Positions 5,324 to 12,161 of a DNA stretch of 16,213 bases are shown here, in pieces (positions within the stretch are counted from its first letter, which is position 1; every line of letters begins with the position of its first letter). The position numbers were made by a program, and so were the translations under genes. A model generated the notes under the pieces. The model was not told the DNA's origin. It searched no databases and saw only the letters and a list, made by a program, of their open reading frames with translations. Source of the DNA: Candidatus Aminicenantota bacterium (GTDB lineage: Bacteria; Acidobacteriota; Aminicenantia; S016-38); contig JAMOUL010000039.1 in the NCBI GenBank assembly GCA_027062035.1, forward strand, positions 1 to 16,213. The letters are read 5' to 3'.

Positions 5324-6100
5324 ATGATGGTGGGTAAGGAAAGATTTCCCGGCCATATTTTAAAACTCGGAGTTTTTGTACTTTTTTGCATTACAGTCTC
5401 TGGGACAAAGTTTAAGTGTTACAAAAAAGAAAAGGTAGGGTGGGAACCGGCAGCTGCCATTGAAAGCCTTTTAAAATACCATGGTAGCGAAGTTTCTCAG
5501 GAACAGATTATAAAAAAAGTGGAGGGAAAAAAGAGAGTTTACATTTACAAGGTAATGTCTTTCATAGAGGAAAAGGGATTGGAACCCATTAGTTTTAAAG
5601 GCTCAACAGAAGTTATAGACATGATACTGGAAAAGGGAAAACCTGTTTTGCTTCTTCAGTGGGCATCAAAAGGGCTGAAAAAACCTTATTTTAGGGTTGT
5701 TACAAAAAGAAAGAAGGACAAATATTATCTGTGCGAGCCATGCGCGGGTAAGCCAATAAAATTAAAAAGAAAAAAACTTGAACAATTATGGAAAGGAGGC
5801 AAAAACTGGGCCCTTATCATAAAAAGACCGGATGAAGAATCAGTGGTAAGAAAAGATGAATATTATTATAGAGATAAAGCTCTTTTGGCCATATATTCTG
5901 GAGATCTGGAAAGGGCCAAAAAGTTTTTAAAGAAAACCTCTAACCCCTCAGAAGAGGCCCTCCGTTGCCTTAAAGGTAAAGATAGTAAATGTTTAAACGA
6001 AATATTGCAAAATTCCCTTTACGCTATAGGACTTGATAAAAAAGAGGAAGACGATTTTATCTCCCTCTTTATAACCCTTTTTATAGCTGCCATCAATTAA
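5324..6100 (+). CDS. Exported C39-peptidase-like protein, catalytic residues apparently lost
   Basis: A 258-residue protein with an N-terminal hydrophobic export signal (residues 12-27, ILKLGVFVLFCITVSG). Residues 38-168 follow the layout of C39-like cysteine peptidases: WEPAAAIESLLKYHG, VSQEQIIKKV, IEEKGLEP, EKGKPVLLLQW, PYFRVV, YYLCEPCAGKP, LWKGGKNWALIIKRP. In active relatives the first block reads DCGPAA, the HxxVV block supplies His and the DP block Asp. Here these positions read W40, Y122 and E138, so the protease triad seems gone. The last 90 residues (DKALLAIYSGDLERAKKFL) look like a short TPR-type helical repeat, as in C39 proteins with C-terminal TPRs. The Shine-Dalgarno favours ATG 5324, although ATG 5327 is adjacent. 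No lipobox is evident. A peptide- or protein-binding role is more likely than proteolysis. The assignment is by motif order only and could be wrong. Confidence 0.55.
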   Translation: MMVGKERFPGHILKLGVFVLFCITVSGTKFKCYKKEKVGWEPAAAIESLLKYHGSEVSQEQIIKKVEGKKRVYIYKVMSFIEEKGLEPISFKGSTEVIDMILEKGKPVLLLQWASKGLKKPYFRVVTKRKKDKYYLCEPCAGKPIKLKRKKLEQLWKGGKNWALIIKRPDEESVVRKDEYYYRDKALLAIYSGDLERAKKFLKKTSNPSEEALRCLKGKDSKCLNEILQNSLYAIGLDKKEEDDFISLFITLFIAAIN

Positions 6101-6157
6101 CAGGAAAAGTTTGTAAAGCTTGCTTTTAAATCACAATGGAAGACTATCTACCTTTTC

Positions 6158-6182
6158 AGGAAATCGGTCTGCCCGGTTTTCT
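6158..6182. terminator. Hairpin downstream of the C39-like gene, possible weak terminator
   Basis: AGGAAATCGG (6158-6167), a 5-nt loop and CCGGTTTTCT (6173-6182) form a 10-bp stem with two G-U pairs. The T-rich stretch is part of the 3' arm and no separate T-run follows, so this is weaker than a textbook intrinsic terminator. It lies 58 nt past the stop codon and before the exoA promoter, a suitable place for one. Confidence 0.35.
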
Positions 6183-6236
6183 TCGCATATTTCTGAATCC
6201 GTAGTTTACACTCTGTTTAATAAAAGGCTAAAAAAT

Positions 6237-6264
6237 TTGAGCACGGCATTTTTTTTCATATCAT
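6237..6264 (+). promoter_or_regulatory. Promoter of the exoA operon (predicted leaderless)
   Basis: TTGAGC at 6237-6242, a 16 nt spacer and TATCAT at 6259-6264. The predicted start of transcription, 7 nt past the -10, is 6271, the A of the exoA ATG. The bases before that ATG (CATTTAAAT) contain no Shine-Dalgarno. Confidence 0.6.
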
Positions 6265-6270
6265 TTAAAT

Positions 6271-7041
6271 ATGAGAATCATTTCCTGGAATGTTAATGGA
6301 ATAAGAGCCATTTTAAAGAAGGGATTCATGGAATGGTTCAAAAAGGAAGCTCCGGATATTCTTCTCCTTCAGGAAACTAAAAGCAAGGTTGAACAGCTAC
6401 CGAAGGAAATTGTAAATCCTCCAGGATATTACGCTTACTGGAACGATGCAGAAAGGCCTGGTTATAGCGGGGTGGCCACCTTTTCAAAGATCGAACCTCA
6501 GGAAGTCATCTTCAAGGTAGGAGTGGAAGAATTTGATAGAGAAGGGAGAGTCATAATAACCAGGTATCCCTGGTTCACCCTGTTTAACATTTATTTCCCC
6601 AACGGCAAACAGAGCGATGAAAGGTTACAGTACAAATTGAGGTTTTACGACTTCATGCTGGATTACTGGCTAAAACTACGTGAAAAGGGGGAAAAGCTCA
6701 TAATAGCAGGCGACCTTAACACTGCTCACAAACCCATAGATCTTAAAAATCCCAAGGCAAATGAAAAATATTCAGGCTTTCTTCCCATCGAAAGGGAATG
6801 GATTGATAAATTTCTCTCCCATGGGTTCATAGACACTTTCAGATATCTCTATCCGGACAAAGTCCAGTATACATGGTGGACATACCGCTTTAATGCCAGA
6901 GCAAAAAACATTGGATGGAGAATTGATTATTTCTTCGTCTCCGAAGACCTCATAGACCTTGTTGAAGACTCCTACGCCCTTGATCAGGTTATGGGGTCAG
7001 ATCACTGCCCCATAGTCCTGGAGTTGAGGATAAATTTATGA
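6271..7041 (+). CDS. exoA: Exodeoxyribonuclease III (AP endonuclease)
   Basis: A cytoplasmic base-excision-repair nuclease of 256 residues, the normal family length. It cleaves DNA 5' of abasic sites and removes 3' blocking groups. All family blocks are present: SWNVNGIRA with N7, LLQETK with metal ligand E35, YSGVATFSK (65-73), FNIYFPNG (105-112), AGDLNTAH with D148 and N150, RIDYFFVS with D219, and GSDHCPI with D244 and catalytic H245. The product resembles the ExoA/Xth type. The gene opens a three-gene operon: its TGA overlaps the ATG of the next gene (ATGA at 7038-7041). It lacks a Shine-Dalgarno, and the promoter predicts a leaderless message. The two downstream partners carry export signals, an odd pairing for a repair enzyme and perhaps just co-transcription. 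Confidence 0.95.
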   Translation: MRIISWNVNGIRAILKKGFMEWFKKEAPDILLLQETKSKVEQLPKEIVNPPGYYAYWNDAERPGYSGVATFSKIEPQEVIFKVGVEEFDREGRVIITRYPWFTLFNIYFPNGKQSDERLQYKLRFYDFMLDYWLKLREKGEKLIIAGDLNTAHKPIDLKNPKANEKYSGFLPIEREWIDKFLSHGFIDTFRYLYPDKVQYTWWTYRFNARAKNIGWRIDYFFVSEDLIDLVEDSYALDQVMGSDHCPIVLELRINL

Positions 7042-7796
7042 AAAAGGTCCTGGCCCTTTTGCTTCCGGGCCTTCTGCTTGCAGGCTTAAGAATATCAATT
7101 ATTGTTGATAATACATCTTCAAGAAAGGACCTTAAAACGGCCCATGGGTTTTCGGCTCTAATAGAGAAAAACGGAGTATATATACTCTTTGATACCGGTC
7201 CATCGGCAGACATACTTTCTTTTAACCTGAAGACCTCTGGCATTAAACCGGAAAAAATAGAAAATATTTTTTTGTCCAACGGTAGATTGGAGGCAACGGG
7301 AGGATTAGATGCTGTACTGAGGCAACACCAAAAAGTTTTCATACTTAACAATTTCCCTGCCAGGGTAGTAGCTAAAATAAAGAAAAAAGGAGCCCTTCCC
7401 ATTTTAATAAAGGAAAAAAAGGAAATTTTACCCGGGTTTTATTCTTCGGGTCCAATGGGAAAAAATCTCAAGGAACAGGCTCTCTTTGTAAAAATAAATG
7501 AAGGGATTGCCATTCTGACAGGATGCGGACATTCTGGAATATTAAAAATAGTGGAAAGGGGAGAAGAATATGGCTACCCTCTGATCCTTATAGGAGGTTT
7601 TCATATTGCGGAAAAGCCGGGAGAGAACATAAAAAAAGAAATAAGAAAACTCAAGGACACGGGAGTCTATTTTGTAGGACCAACTTGCTGTTGCAAAAAG
7701 AAAACCATGAAAGTTCTTTCCAGTTTTTTTGGAAAAAAATTGATCAAAACAGGCTCCGGATTCGTATTGAATATAAAGGAGGGTAAAATAAAATGA
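7038..7796 (+). CDS. Exported metallo-beta-lactamase-fold protein with degenerate metal site
   Basis: A 252-residue protein resembling COG1237-type metal-dependent hydrolases. The family landmarks are in order: ISIIVDNT (19-26), HGFSALIEKNGVYILFDTG (36-54), FLS...TGGLDAV (78-93), a QALFVKINEGIAILTGCGHSGI block (147-168), ILIGGFHI (183-190) and FVGPTCCC (212-219). The metal motif, normally SHGHYDHTGG, reads SNGRLEATGG (80-89): both flanking His become N81 and R83, the Asp E85 and the last His A86. H165, H189 and D52 remain, while the PxHC block reads PTCCC. Ordinary dinuclear zinc chemistry is therefore unlikely. Unlike cytoplasmic relatives, which start near IxxLVDN, it has a 17-residue hydrophobic leader (MKKVLALLLPGLLLA), suggesting export. 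It overlaps exoA by 4 nt and the next gene by 4 nt. Function unknown. Confidence 0.7.
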   Translation: MKKVLALLLPGLLLAGLRISIIVDNTSSRKDLKTAHGFSALIEKNGVYILFDTGPSADILSFNLKTSGIKPEKIENIFLSNGRLEATGGLDAVLRQHQKVFILNNFPARVVAKIKKKGALPILIKEKKEILPGFYSSGPMGKNLKEQALFVKINEGIAILTGCGHSGILKIVERGEEYGYPLILIGGFHIAEKPGENIKKEIRKLKDTGVYFVGPTCCCKKKTMKVLSSFFGKKLIKTGSGFVLNIKEGKIK

Positions 7797-10627
7797 AACG
7801 CGCAATTTTGCTTCTTATTTCTATCCCCCTCCTGCTTTTCGCAGGATGGGAAGAAAATCACATCAAAAAGGACCGTCAACTGATGGAAAGGGTATGGGCC
7901 AATCCTACCCCGCCCGCTGAAAGACTTGCTTCCTTCCAGAAGCATATGCAAATGGCCAAAAATTCCCCTTTCAGATTGTTAAAATGGGAGGAGCTTGGGC
8001 CAACCATTGTTGAAGGAAGGGTTGTGGATATTGAACCTATCCCGGGTAAACCCTTTTCCTTCCTGGTCGCAGCAGCGTCAGGAGGGGTATGGAGAACAGA
8101 TAACAACGGCACCACATTCCATCCTATATTCAAAGCTGAGGCCACCTACACCATAGGAGATATCGCTGTAGCACCATCTAATCCCAATATAATCTGGGTA
8201 GGAACTGGAGAAAACAACTCTTCCAGGAGTTCCTATGCTGGCATTGGAATTTACAAGAGCACAGACGGTGGAAAAACCTGGAAACTCATGGGGCTTACCG
8301 ATTCTCACCACATAGGACGAATCATAGTTCATCCCAAAAATCCTGATATTGTTTACGTCGCTGTTATAGGTCACCTGTACACTCATGATAATGTTAGAGG
8401 ACTGTACAAAACCACCGATGGTGGAAAAACCTGGGAAAAATTGTCCGTGCCCACAAACGAAACGACAGGTGTTATAGACATAGCGATGAACCCATCCAAC
8501 CCTGAAGAACTCATCGCCTCCACATGGGAAAGGGACCGCAGAGCCTGGAATTTCGTGGAAAGCGGAGAGGGTTCAGGGTTATGGAAAACCACGGATGGCG
8601 GAAAGACCTGGAAGAGATTGACGAAGGGATTCCCAGCAGGATGGTTCGTGGGAAGAATAGGTGTGGCCTATTCGCGTTCCAATCCGAAAATCATCTATGC
8701 TGTAATGGACAATCAAAAACTCATTCCAACCAAGAAGGTTGTGAAAAAGCAGAAGGGTCTTACCATTGAGAAACTTAAACTGATGAGCGATGAAGAGTTT
8801 ATTAAACTCTCTGATAAGGAATTGAATGGTTTTCTCCGCAGGAACAGGATCCCATATTCTGCAAAGCAGATAAAAAATTGGGTCAGGGAAGGAAAACTCA
8901 CTGTAAAGATGATAGTTGAACACCTCAACGATGCACAGCGGCGCTTACTTGAAACAAAGGTTGTGGGACCGGAAGTGTATAAATCTACAGATGGCGGAGA
9001 AACATGGAAAAAAGTCAATAAGGACTATATAGAGGGAGTCTTCAGCACATATGGGTATTACTTTGGTCAGATCAGAGTAGACCCTGAAAATCCCAATAAG
9101 GTTTTCATACTTGGAGTGCCTCTAATAGTTTCCAATGACGGAGGAAAGACCTGGAAGAGAGTCAACGCCAGGGGTGTTCATGGTGACCACCACGCAATGT
9201 GGATTGACCCCTCAAATCCAGCCAGGATAATTATAGGCAATGATGGAGGTATAGATTTCTCCTACGACGGGGGAAAAACATGGAAAGACTCCAGAGTTCT
9301 CCCCATAACCCAGTTCTATACGGTTGAAGTGGAACAGGGGAAGGTTCCTTATAAGATATGTGGGGGTGCACAGGACAATGGAGTACTGTGCACAGATAAT
9401 TTCCGTGGCCCATATTCCCCACCATGGAAGTTGATTCTCGGTGGAGATGGTGGTTTCATGGATTTTGACCCCTCGAATCCCAATGTTCGTTATGCAGCTT
9501 TCCAGTTCGGTTATATATTCAGGCTGGAAAATGGAAAACAAAAATTTATCCGTCCCGGTCTAAAGCCATGGGAAAAACCGCTCAGATTTAACTGGATGAC
9601 TCCCTTCTTTGTCTCAAGATACAACCCATTCATACTTTATCTGGGAGCCAACAGACTTATGAAGAGCTATGACAGGGGTGATCACTGGTATCCCATAAGT
9701 CCGGATTTAACCACCGATCCTCCCCAGGGAGACGTTCCCTATGGAACCATAACGGCAATTTCAGAATCTTATTTCAAACCTGGCAGGCTCTACGTCGGAA
9801 CAGATGATGGAAAGGTATGGTTCACAGATAATGACGGAGCCACATGGAAGGAAATAGACGCAGGGCTTCCTGAAAAGTGGGTTACGAGAATAGTGGCATC
9901 CAGATATAAAGAGGGCAGGGTTTATATAACACTTACAGGATATAGAGATGATGATTTTAACACCTATGTGTATGCCTCTGACGACTTTGGAAAAACATGG
10001 CATTCAATAAAGGGCAATCTGCCGGAAGAGCCTTTAAATGTAATAAGAGAAATAGGTGAAGGAAGGCTTTTACTCGGTTCTGACTTTGGAATATACCTCT
10101 CCCTGGATAACGGGAAAACATGGTATTCCCTCAGGGCAAATCTCCCTACCATTCCGGTATACGACCTCAAATATCAGTGGAAAGCAAAGGAAATAGTGAT
10201 AGCAACCCATGGAAGAGGAATGTGGAAACTGGACGGAGCGGTTATAGAAAATATAAACCCCGGGATATTCTCAAAAACATATGAACTCGTCTTTGTAAGA
10301 GATGGACTCGTCTATCCATTTTCCATGGGATACATGGCAGAAACTTATCCCCTGAAACTTCCCACCGCTTACATCTGGTCTGCGAAGAAAACAAAGGCAA
10401 AAATAGAGGTAAAAGATTCAAGAGGCAGGGTACTACTTAATAAGGAGATCAAGCTCCATAAAAATGTGCTGAATCCAGTCGTACTTCTCAAGAAAAAGGT
10501 CCGCCCGGGTAAGTACATTATGACAATCACAGCTGGAAAACATACATTTAAGAAGGAATTCAAGGTGAAAACACTTGGAGGAAAACTTTCTTTATCCTTC
10601 TATTACATTCCTGAATCCGATTCCTGA
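7793..10627 (+). CDS. Secreted Asp-box (BNR/sortilin-like) beta-propeller protein
   Basis: A 944-residue exported protein with signal peptide (residues 1-17, MKRAILLLISIPLLLFA). Ten Asp-box repeats (S/T-x-D-x-G-x-x-W) begin at about residues 156, 207, 266, 398, 447, 490, 625, 678, 729 and 770. Most read STDGGKTW-like; the 678 copy has Asn at the Asp position. They mark blades of one or two beta-propellers of the BNR/VPS10 type, often annotated as glycosyl hydrolase although the Asp box alone gives no activity. A Lys/Glu-rich helical insert (about 308-392) separates blades three and four. Residues 820-944 form a beta-rich C-terminal region ending with KYIMTITAGKHTFKKEFKV, like sorting or FlgD-type Ig modules. 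A Shine-Dalgarno (AAGGAGGG, 7776-7783) and ATGA overlap couple it to the preceding gene. An intrinsic terminator follows. It probably binds or processes extracellular protein or glycan; no sialidase catalytic set is recognisable. Confidence 0.82.
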   Translation: MKRAILLLISIPLLLFAGWEENHIKKDRQLMERVWANPTPPAERLASFQKHMQMAKNSPFRLLKWEELGPTIVEGRVVDIEPIPGKPFSFLVAAASGGVWRTDNNGTTFHPIFKAEATYTIGDIAVAPSNPNIIWVGTGENNSSRSSYAGIGIYKSTDGGKTWKLMGLTDSHHIGRIIVHPKNPDIVYVAVIGHLYTHDNVRGLYKTTDGGKTWEKLSVPTNETTGVIDIAMNPSNPEELIASTWERDRRAWNFVESGEGSGLWKTTDGGKTWKRLTKGFPAGWFVGRIGVAYSRSNPKIIYAVMDNQKLIPTKKVVKKQKGLTIEKLKLMSDEEFIKLSDKELNGFLRRNRIPYSAKQIKNWVREGKLTVKMIVEHLNDAQRRLLETKVVGPEVYKSTDGGETWKKVNKDYIEGVFSTYGYYFGQIRVDPENPNKVFILGVPLIVSNDGGKTWKRVNARGVHGDHHAMWIDPSNPARIIIGNDGGIDFSYDGGKTWKDSRVLPITQFYTVEVEQGKVPYKICGGAQDNGVLCTDNFRGPYSPPWKLILGGDGGFMDFDPSNPNVRYAAFQFGYIFRLENGKQKFIRPGLKPWEKPLRFNWMTPFFVSRYNPFILYLGANRLMKSYDRGDHWYPISPDLTTDPPQGDVPYGTITAISESYFKPGRLYVGTDDGKVWFTDNDGATWKEIDAGLPEKWVTRIVASRYKEGRVYITLTGYRDDDFNTYVYASDDFGKTWHSIKGNLPEEPLNVIREIGEGRLLLGSDFGIYLSLDNGKTWYSLRANLPTIPVYDLKYQWKAKEIVIATHGRGMWKLDGAVIENINPGIFSKTYELVFVRDGLVYPFSMGYMAETYPLKLPTAYIWSAKKTKAKIEVKDSRGRVLLNKEIKLHKNVLNPVVLLKKKVRPGKYIMTITAGKHTFKKEFKVKTLGGKLSLSFYYIPESDS

Positions 10628-10645
10628 GTAAAAAAAACTGATAAG

Positions 10646-10677
10646 GGGCCCGGAAGAATTTCTTCCGGGCCCTTTTT
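10646..10677 (+). terminator. Strong intrinsic terminator of the exoA operon
   Basis: An 11-bp GC-rich perfect stem (GGGCCCGGAAG at 10646-10656, CTTCCGGGCCC at 10662-10672) with loop AATTT is followed directly by TTTTTATT. It begins 18 nt past the propeller gene stop and ends at the stop codon of the convergent gene. On the minus strand a T-run (the A-run at about 10629-10637) lies 8 nt beyond the stem, so it may serve both directions, though less well for the minus strand. Confidence 0.93.
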
Positions 10678-10679
10678 AT

Positions 10680-11093
10680 TTAAGGAAACCGGGGAACCCT
10701 TTCTTCTCTGAAACCATCACGCCTTTTTTCTACCATTTCCCACAATTGATCGAATCTGGAAGACAAAATCTGAAGGGCCTCCTCCACCTTCTCGCAAACC
10801 ACCCTGACAGGTTGCAGAGGTCTGGTAGCTGCCATCCTTTTGAAATTCGGACTGCTTTTTTTACTCACAAGAACATCAACAGGCCCAAGAAGTGAAAGGA
10901 CCTTTTTCATTTTACCCTCACCGCCGTGTTCTTTCTCTTCCTCATCCTGAGCAAGATTTTCAACTTCTTTTATAAACTCCCAGTGTCCATCCTCATATAG
11001 AGAATACATAAGGAACTTTTTCGAATCCCCGAGATGACCACGGGAAATGTGTTTTCCATCATCAGTGCCAACCACCAGAATTAATTTATGCAT
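10680..11093 (-). CDS. NifX/NifB-family (dinitrogenase iron-molybdenum cofactor) domain protein
   Basis: A 137-residue small protein with a PF02579-type domain: strand LILVVGTDDGKHISRGHLGDSKKFLMY (4-30), an EN.....EEEKEHGG segment (45-58), KMKKVLSLLGPVDVLV (61-76), SPNFKRM (81-87), and then VRVVCEKVEEALQIL (96-110) where the fold ends in a helix. Family members bind iron-sulfur or FeMo-co precursors in nitrogenase maturation, but many non-fixers carry stand-alone copies of unknown role. No nif genes are nearby, so a nitrogenase role is not supported. The C-terminal tail (111-137) is highly charged. A strong Shine-Dalgarno (AAAGGAGG) sits 5 nt before ATG 11093. The gene is divergent from the deacetylase gene and ends at the shared terminator. 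Confidence 0.8.
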   Translation of the reverse strand: MHKLILVVGTDDGKHISRGHLGDSKKFLMYSLYEDGHWEFIKEVENLAQDEEEKEHGGEGKMKKVLSLLGPVDVLVSKKSSPNFKRMAATRPLQPVRVVCEKVEEALQILSSRFDQLWEMVEKRRDGFREERVPRFP

Positions 11094-11136
11094 TTTAGCC
11101 TCCTTTGAAATACAATTTTATCAGAGGGAGGAAGAA
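11094..11136. promoter_or_regulatory. 43-bp divergent promoter region (NifX-like / deacetylase)
   Basis: Both genes' Shine-Dalgarno sequences lie here. Candidate -10 hexamers are TACAAT on the plus strand (11111-11116) and TAAAAT on the minus strand (11115-11120), which overlap. They would give leaders of about 14 nt each. Neither has a convincing -35 at 16-18 nt. Because the elements overlap, the two promoters may compete, but this is weakly supported. Confidence 0.35.
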
Positions 11137-12132
11137 ATGAAGATACCATTTTCCGAAAAATTATCCCTTCTTCATATGGGAGATGACCATCCCTTAAGGG
11201 GGGACAGATATTCACGGGCAATAGAAAGATTCAGGGAACTCGGGTTAAAATTCGAAACGGTGGAATTTCCTGTGGCCACGGATGATGAGATCTCCCTTTT
11301 CCACACGCATGATTACATCAATAAGGTTAAGGAAATCAGTCAGAGGGGCTGGCCTGATATATCTCCGGACACTCCTGGATTTAAAGGGGTCTATGAGGCT
11401 GCGGCATGGTCTGTAGGGGCCACCCTTGAAGCAGTCCGCATCGCGGAAAAGGAAGGGGTAAGCGCCAACCTCGCAGGAGGATGGCATCACGCCTTTCCGG
11501 AGACAGGCCGCGGTTTCTGTGTATTTTCCGACACCGGAATCGCAATACAATGGCTGCGAAGCAGGGGCAAAAAAGTCATAATAATTGACTACGATGCACA
11601 TCATGGGGATGGAATCCAGAAAGTTTTCGGCAATGAGAAAGATGTAATAACCGTATCCTTCCACCAGGATCCCGATACCCTTTATCCATATGTCACCGGA
11701 CACGTGGAAGAAACCACCCCCATCAACATAAACGTTCCCCTGCCACCACTTTCTGGAGCAAATGAACTCGTCTATGCATTTTCAGAAATAATTCCTCCTC
11801 TTGTGGAAAGGGAAAAACCTGATTTTGCCATAGTGGAAATGGGAGTCGACGGTCACTGCAGCTGTTACGTGGCCAACCTCGCCATAAGCAAGGAAGGTTA
11901 CAGACAGGTAGCTGAAATTCTGAGAAACACATTGATGGAAAGGGGGATACCCATGGTTATGGTAGGAGGAGGGGGATTTGTCTATCCGCATTTCGCAGAA
12001 GCATGGGCGGTTCAACTGGCAACCCTTGAAAAACAGGAGCTGAACCTGAAACTCAATGACTGTTTATCAAAGCCTTCCATGGATAGGGTAAAGGATACTG
12101 TGAACAGGGTAAAAAAACTGGCTTCCCTTTGA
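11137..12132 (+). CDS. Histone deacetylase / AcuC-family deacetylase
   Basis: A 331-residue arginase/deacetylase-fold enzyme that should hydrolyse acyl-lysine or acyl-polyamine amides using one zinc. Family motifs: GDDHPLRGDRYSRAIE (15-30), the His pair in GGWHHAF (H117, H118), zinc-binding D153 and H155 in DYDAHHGDG, probably D238 in EMGVDGH, and GGGGF (277-281). In HDAC and AcuC the last motif is GGGGY, whose Tyr stabilises the transition state. Here it is F281, so activity or substrate may differ. The start at ATG 11137 is set by GGGAGGAAG just upstream; a longer in-frame opening to 11047 would run through the divergent gene's start and is not credible. Neighbours do not identify a substrate. 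Acetoin utilisation (AcuC) is unlikely, as no acu genes are seen. Confidence 0.85.
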   Translation: MKIPFSEKLSLLHMGDDHPLRGDRYSRAIERFRELGLKFETVEFPVATDDEISLFHTHDYINKVKEISQRGWPDISPDTPGFKGVYEAAAWSVGATLEAVRIAEKEGVSANLAGGWHHAFPETGRGFCVFSDTGIAIQWLRSRGKKVIIIDYDAHHGDGIQKVFGNEKDVITVSFHQDPDTLYPYVTGHVEETTPININVPLPPLSGANELVYAFSEIIPPLVEREKPDFAIVEMGVDGHCSCYVANLAISKEGYRQVAEILRNTLMERGIPMVMVGGGGFVYPHFAEAWAVQLATLEKQELNLKLNDCLSKPSMDRVKDTVNRVKKLASL

Positions 12133-12161
12133 TTTCCCGGTCCATTAAGAATATGCTTGCT

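Noticed and set aside
5155..5391. 78-codon minus-strand frame in the divergent gap
   Set aside because: It overlaps the promoter and start of the plus gene at 5324, and the product (Cys/Trp/Phe-rich) has no recognisable domain or ribosome site.
6101..6270. Possible small RNA or tRNA between the C39-like gene and exoA
   Set aside because: Only one 10-bp hairpin and a promoter are visible; no cloverleaf or conserved T-loop sequence.
8250..10120. Repeated DNA of the type GGTGGAAAAACCTGG, considered as a repeat array or CRISPR
   Set aside because: The copies are irregularly spaced, in frame and diverged, and encode Asp-box motifs; they are protein repeats.
10680..11093. NifX-like gene as evidence for nitrogen fixation
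   Set aside because: The domain is widespread outside nitrogen fixers and no other nif gene is present.
11047..11136. Upstream extension of the deacetylase frame to ATG 11047
   Set aside because: It would run antisense through the start of the NifX-like gene and adds non-homologous sequence; the Shine-Dalgarno fixes ATG 11137.
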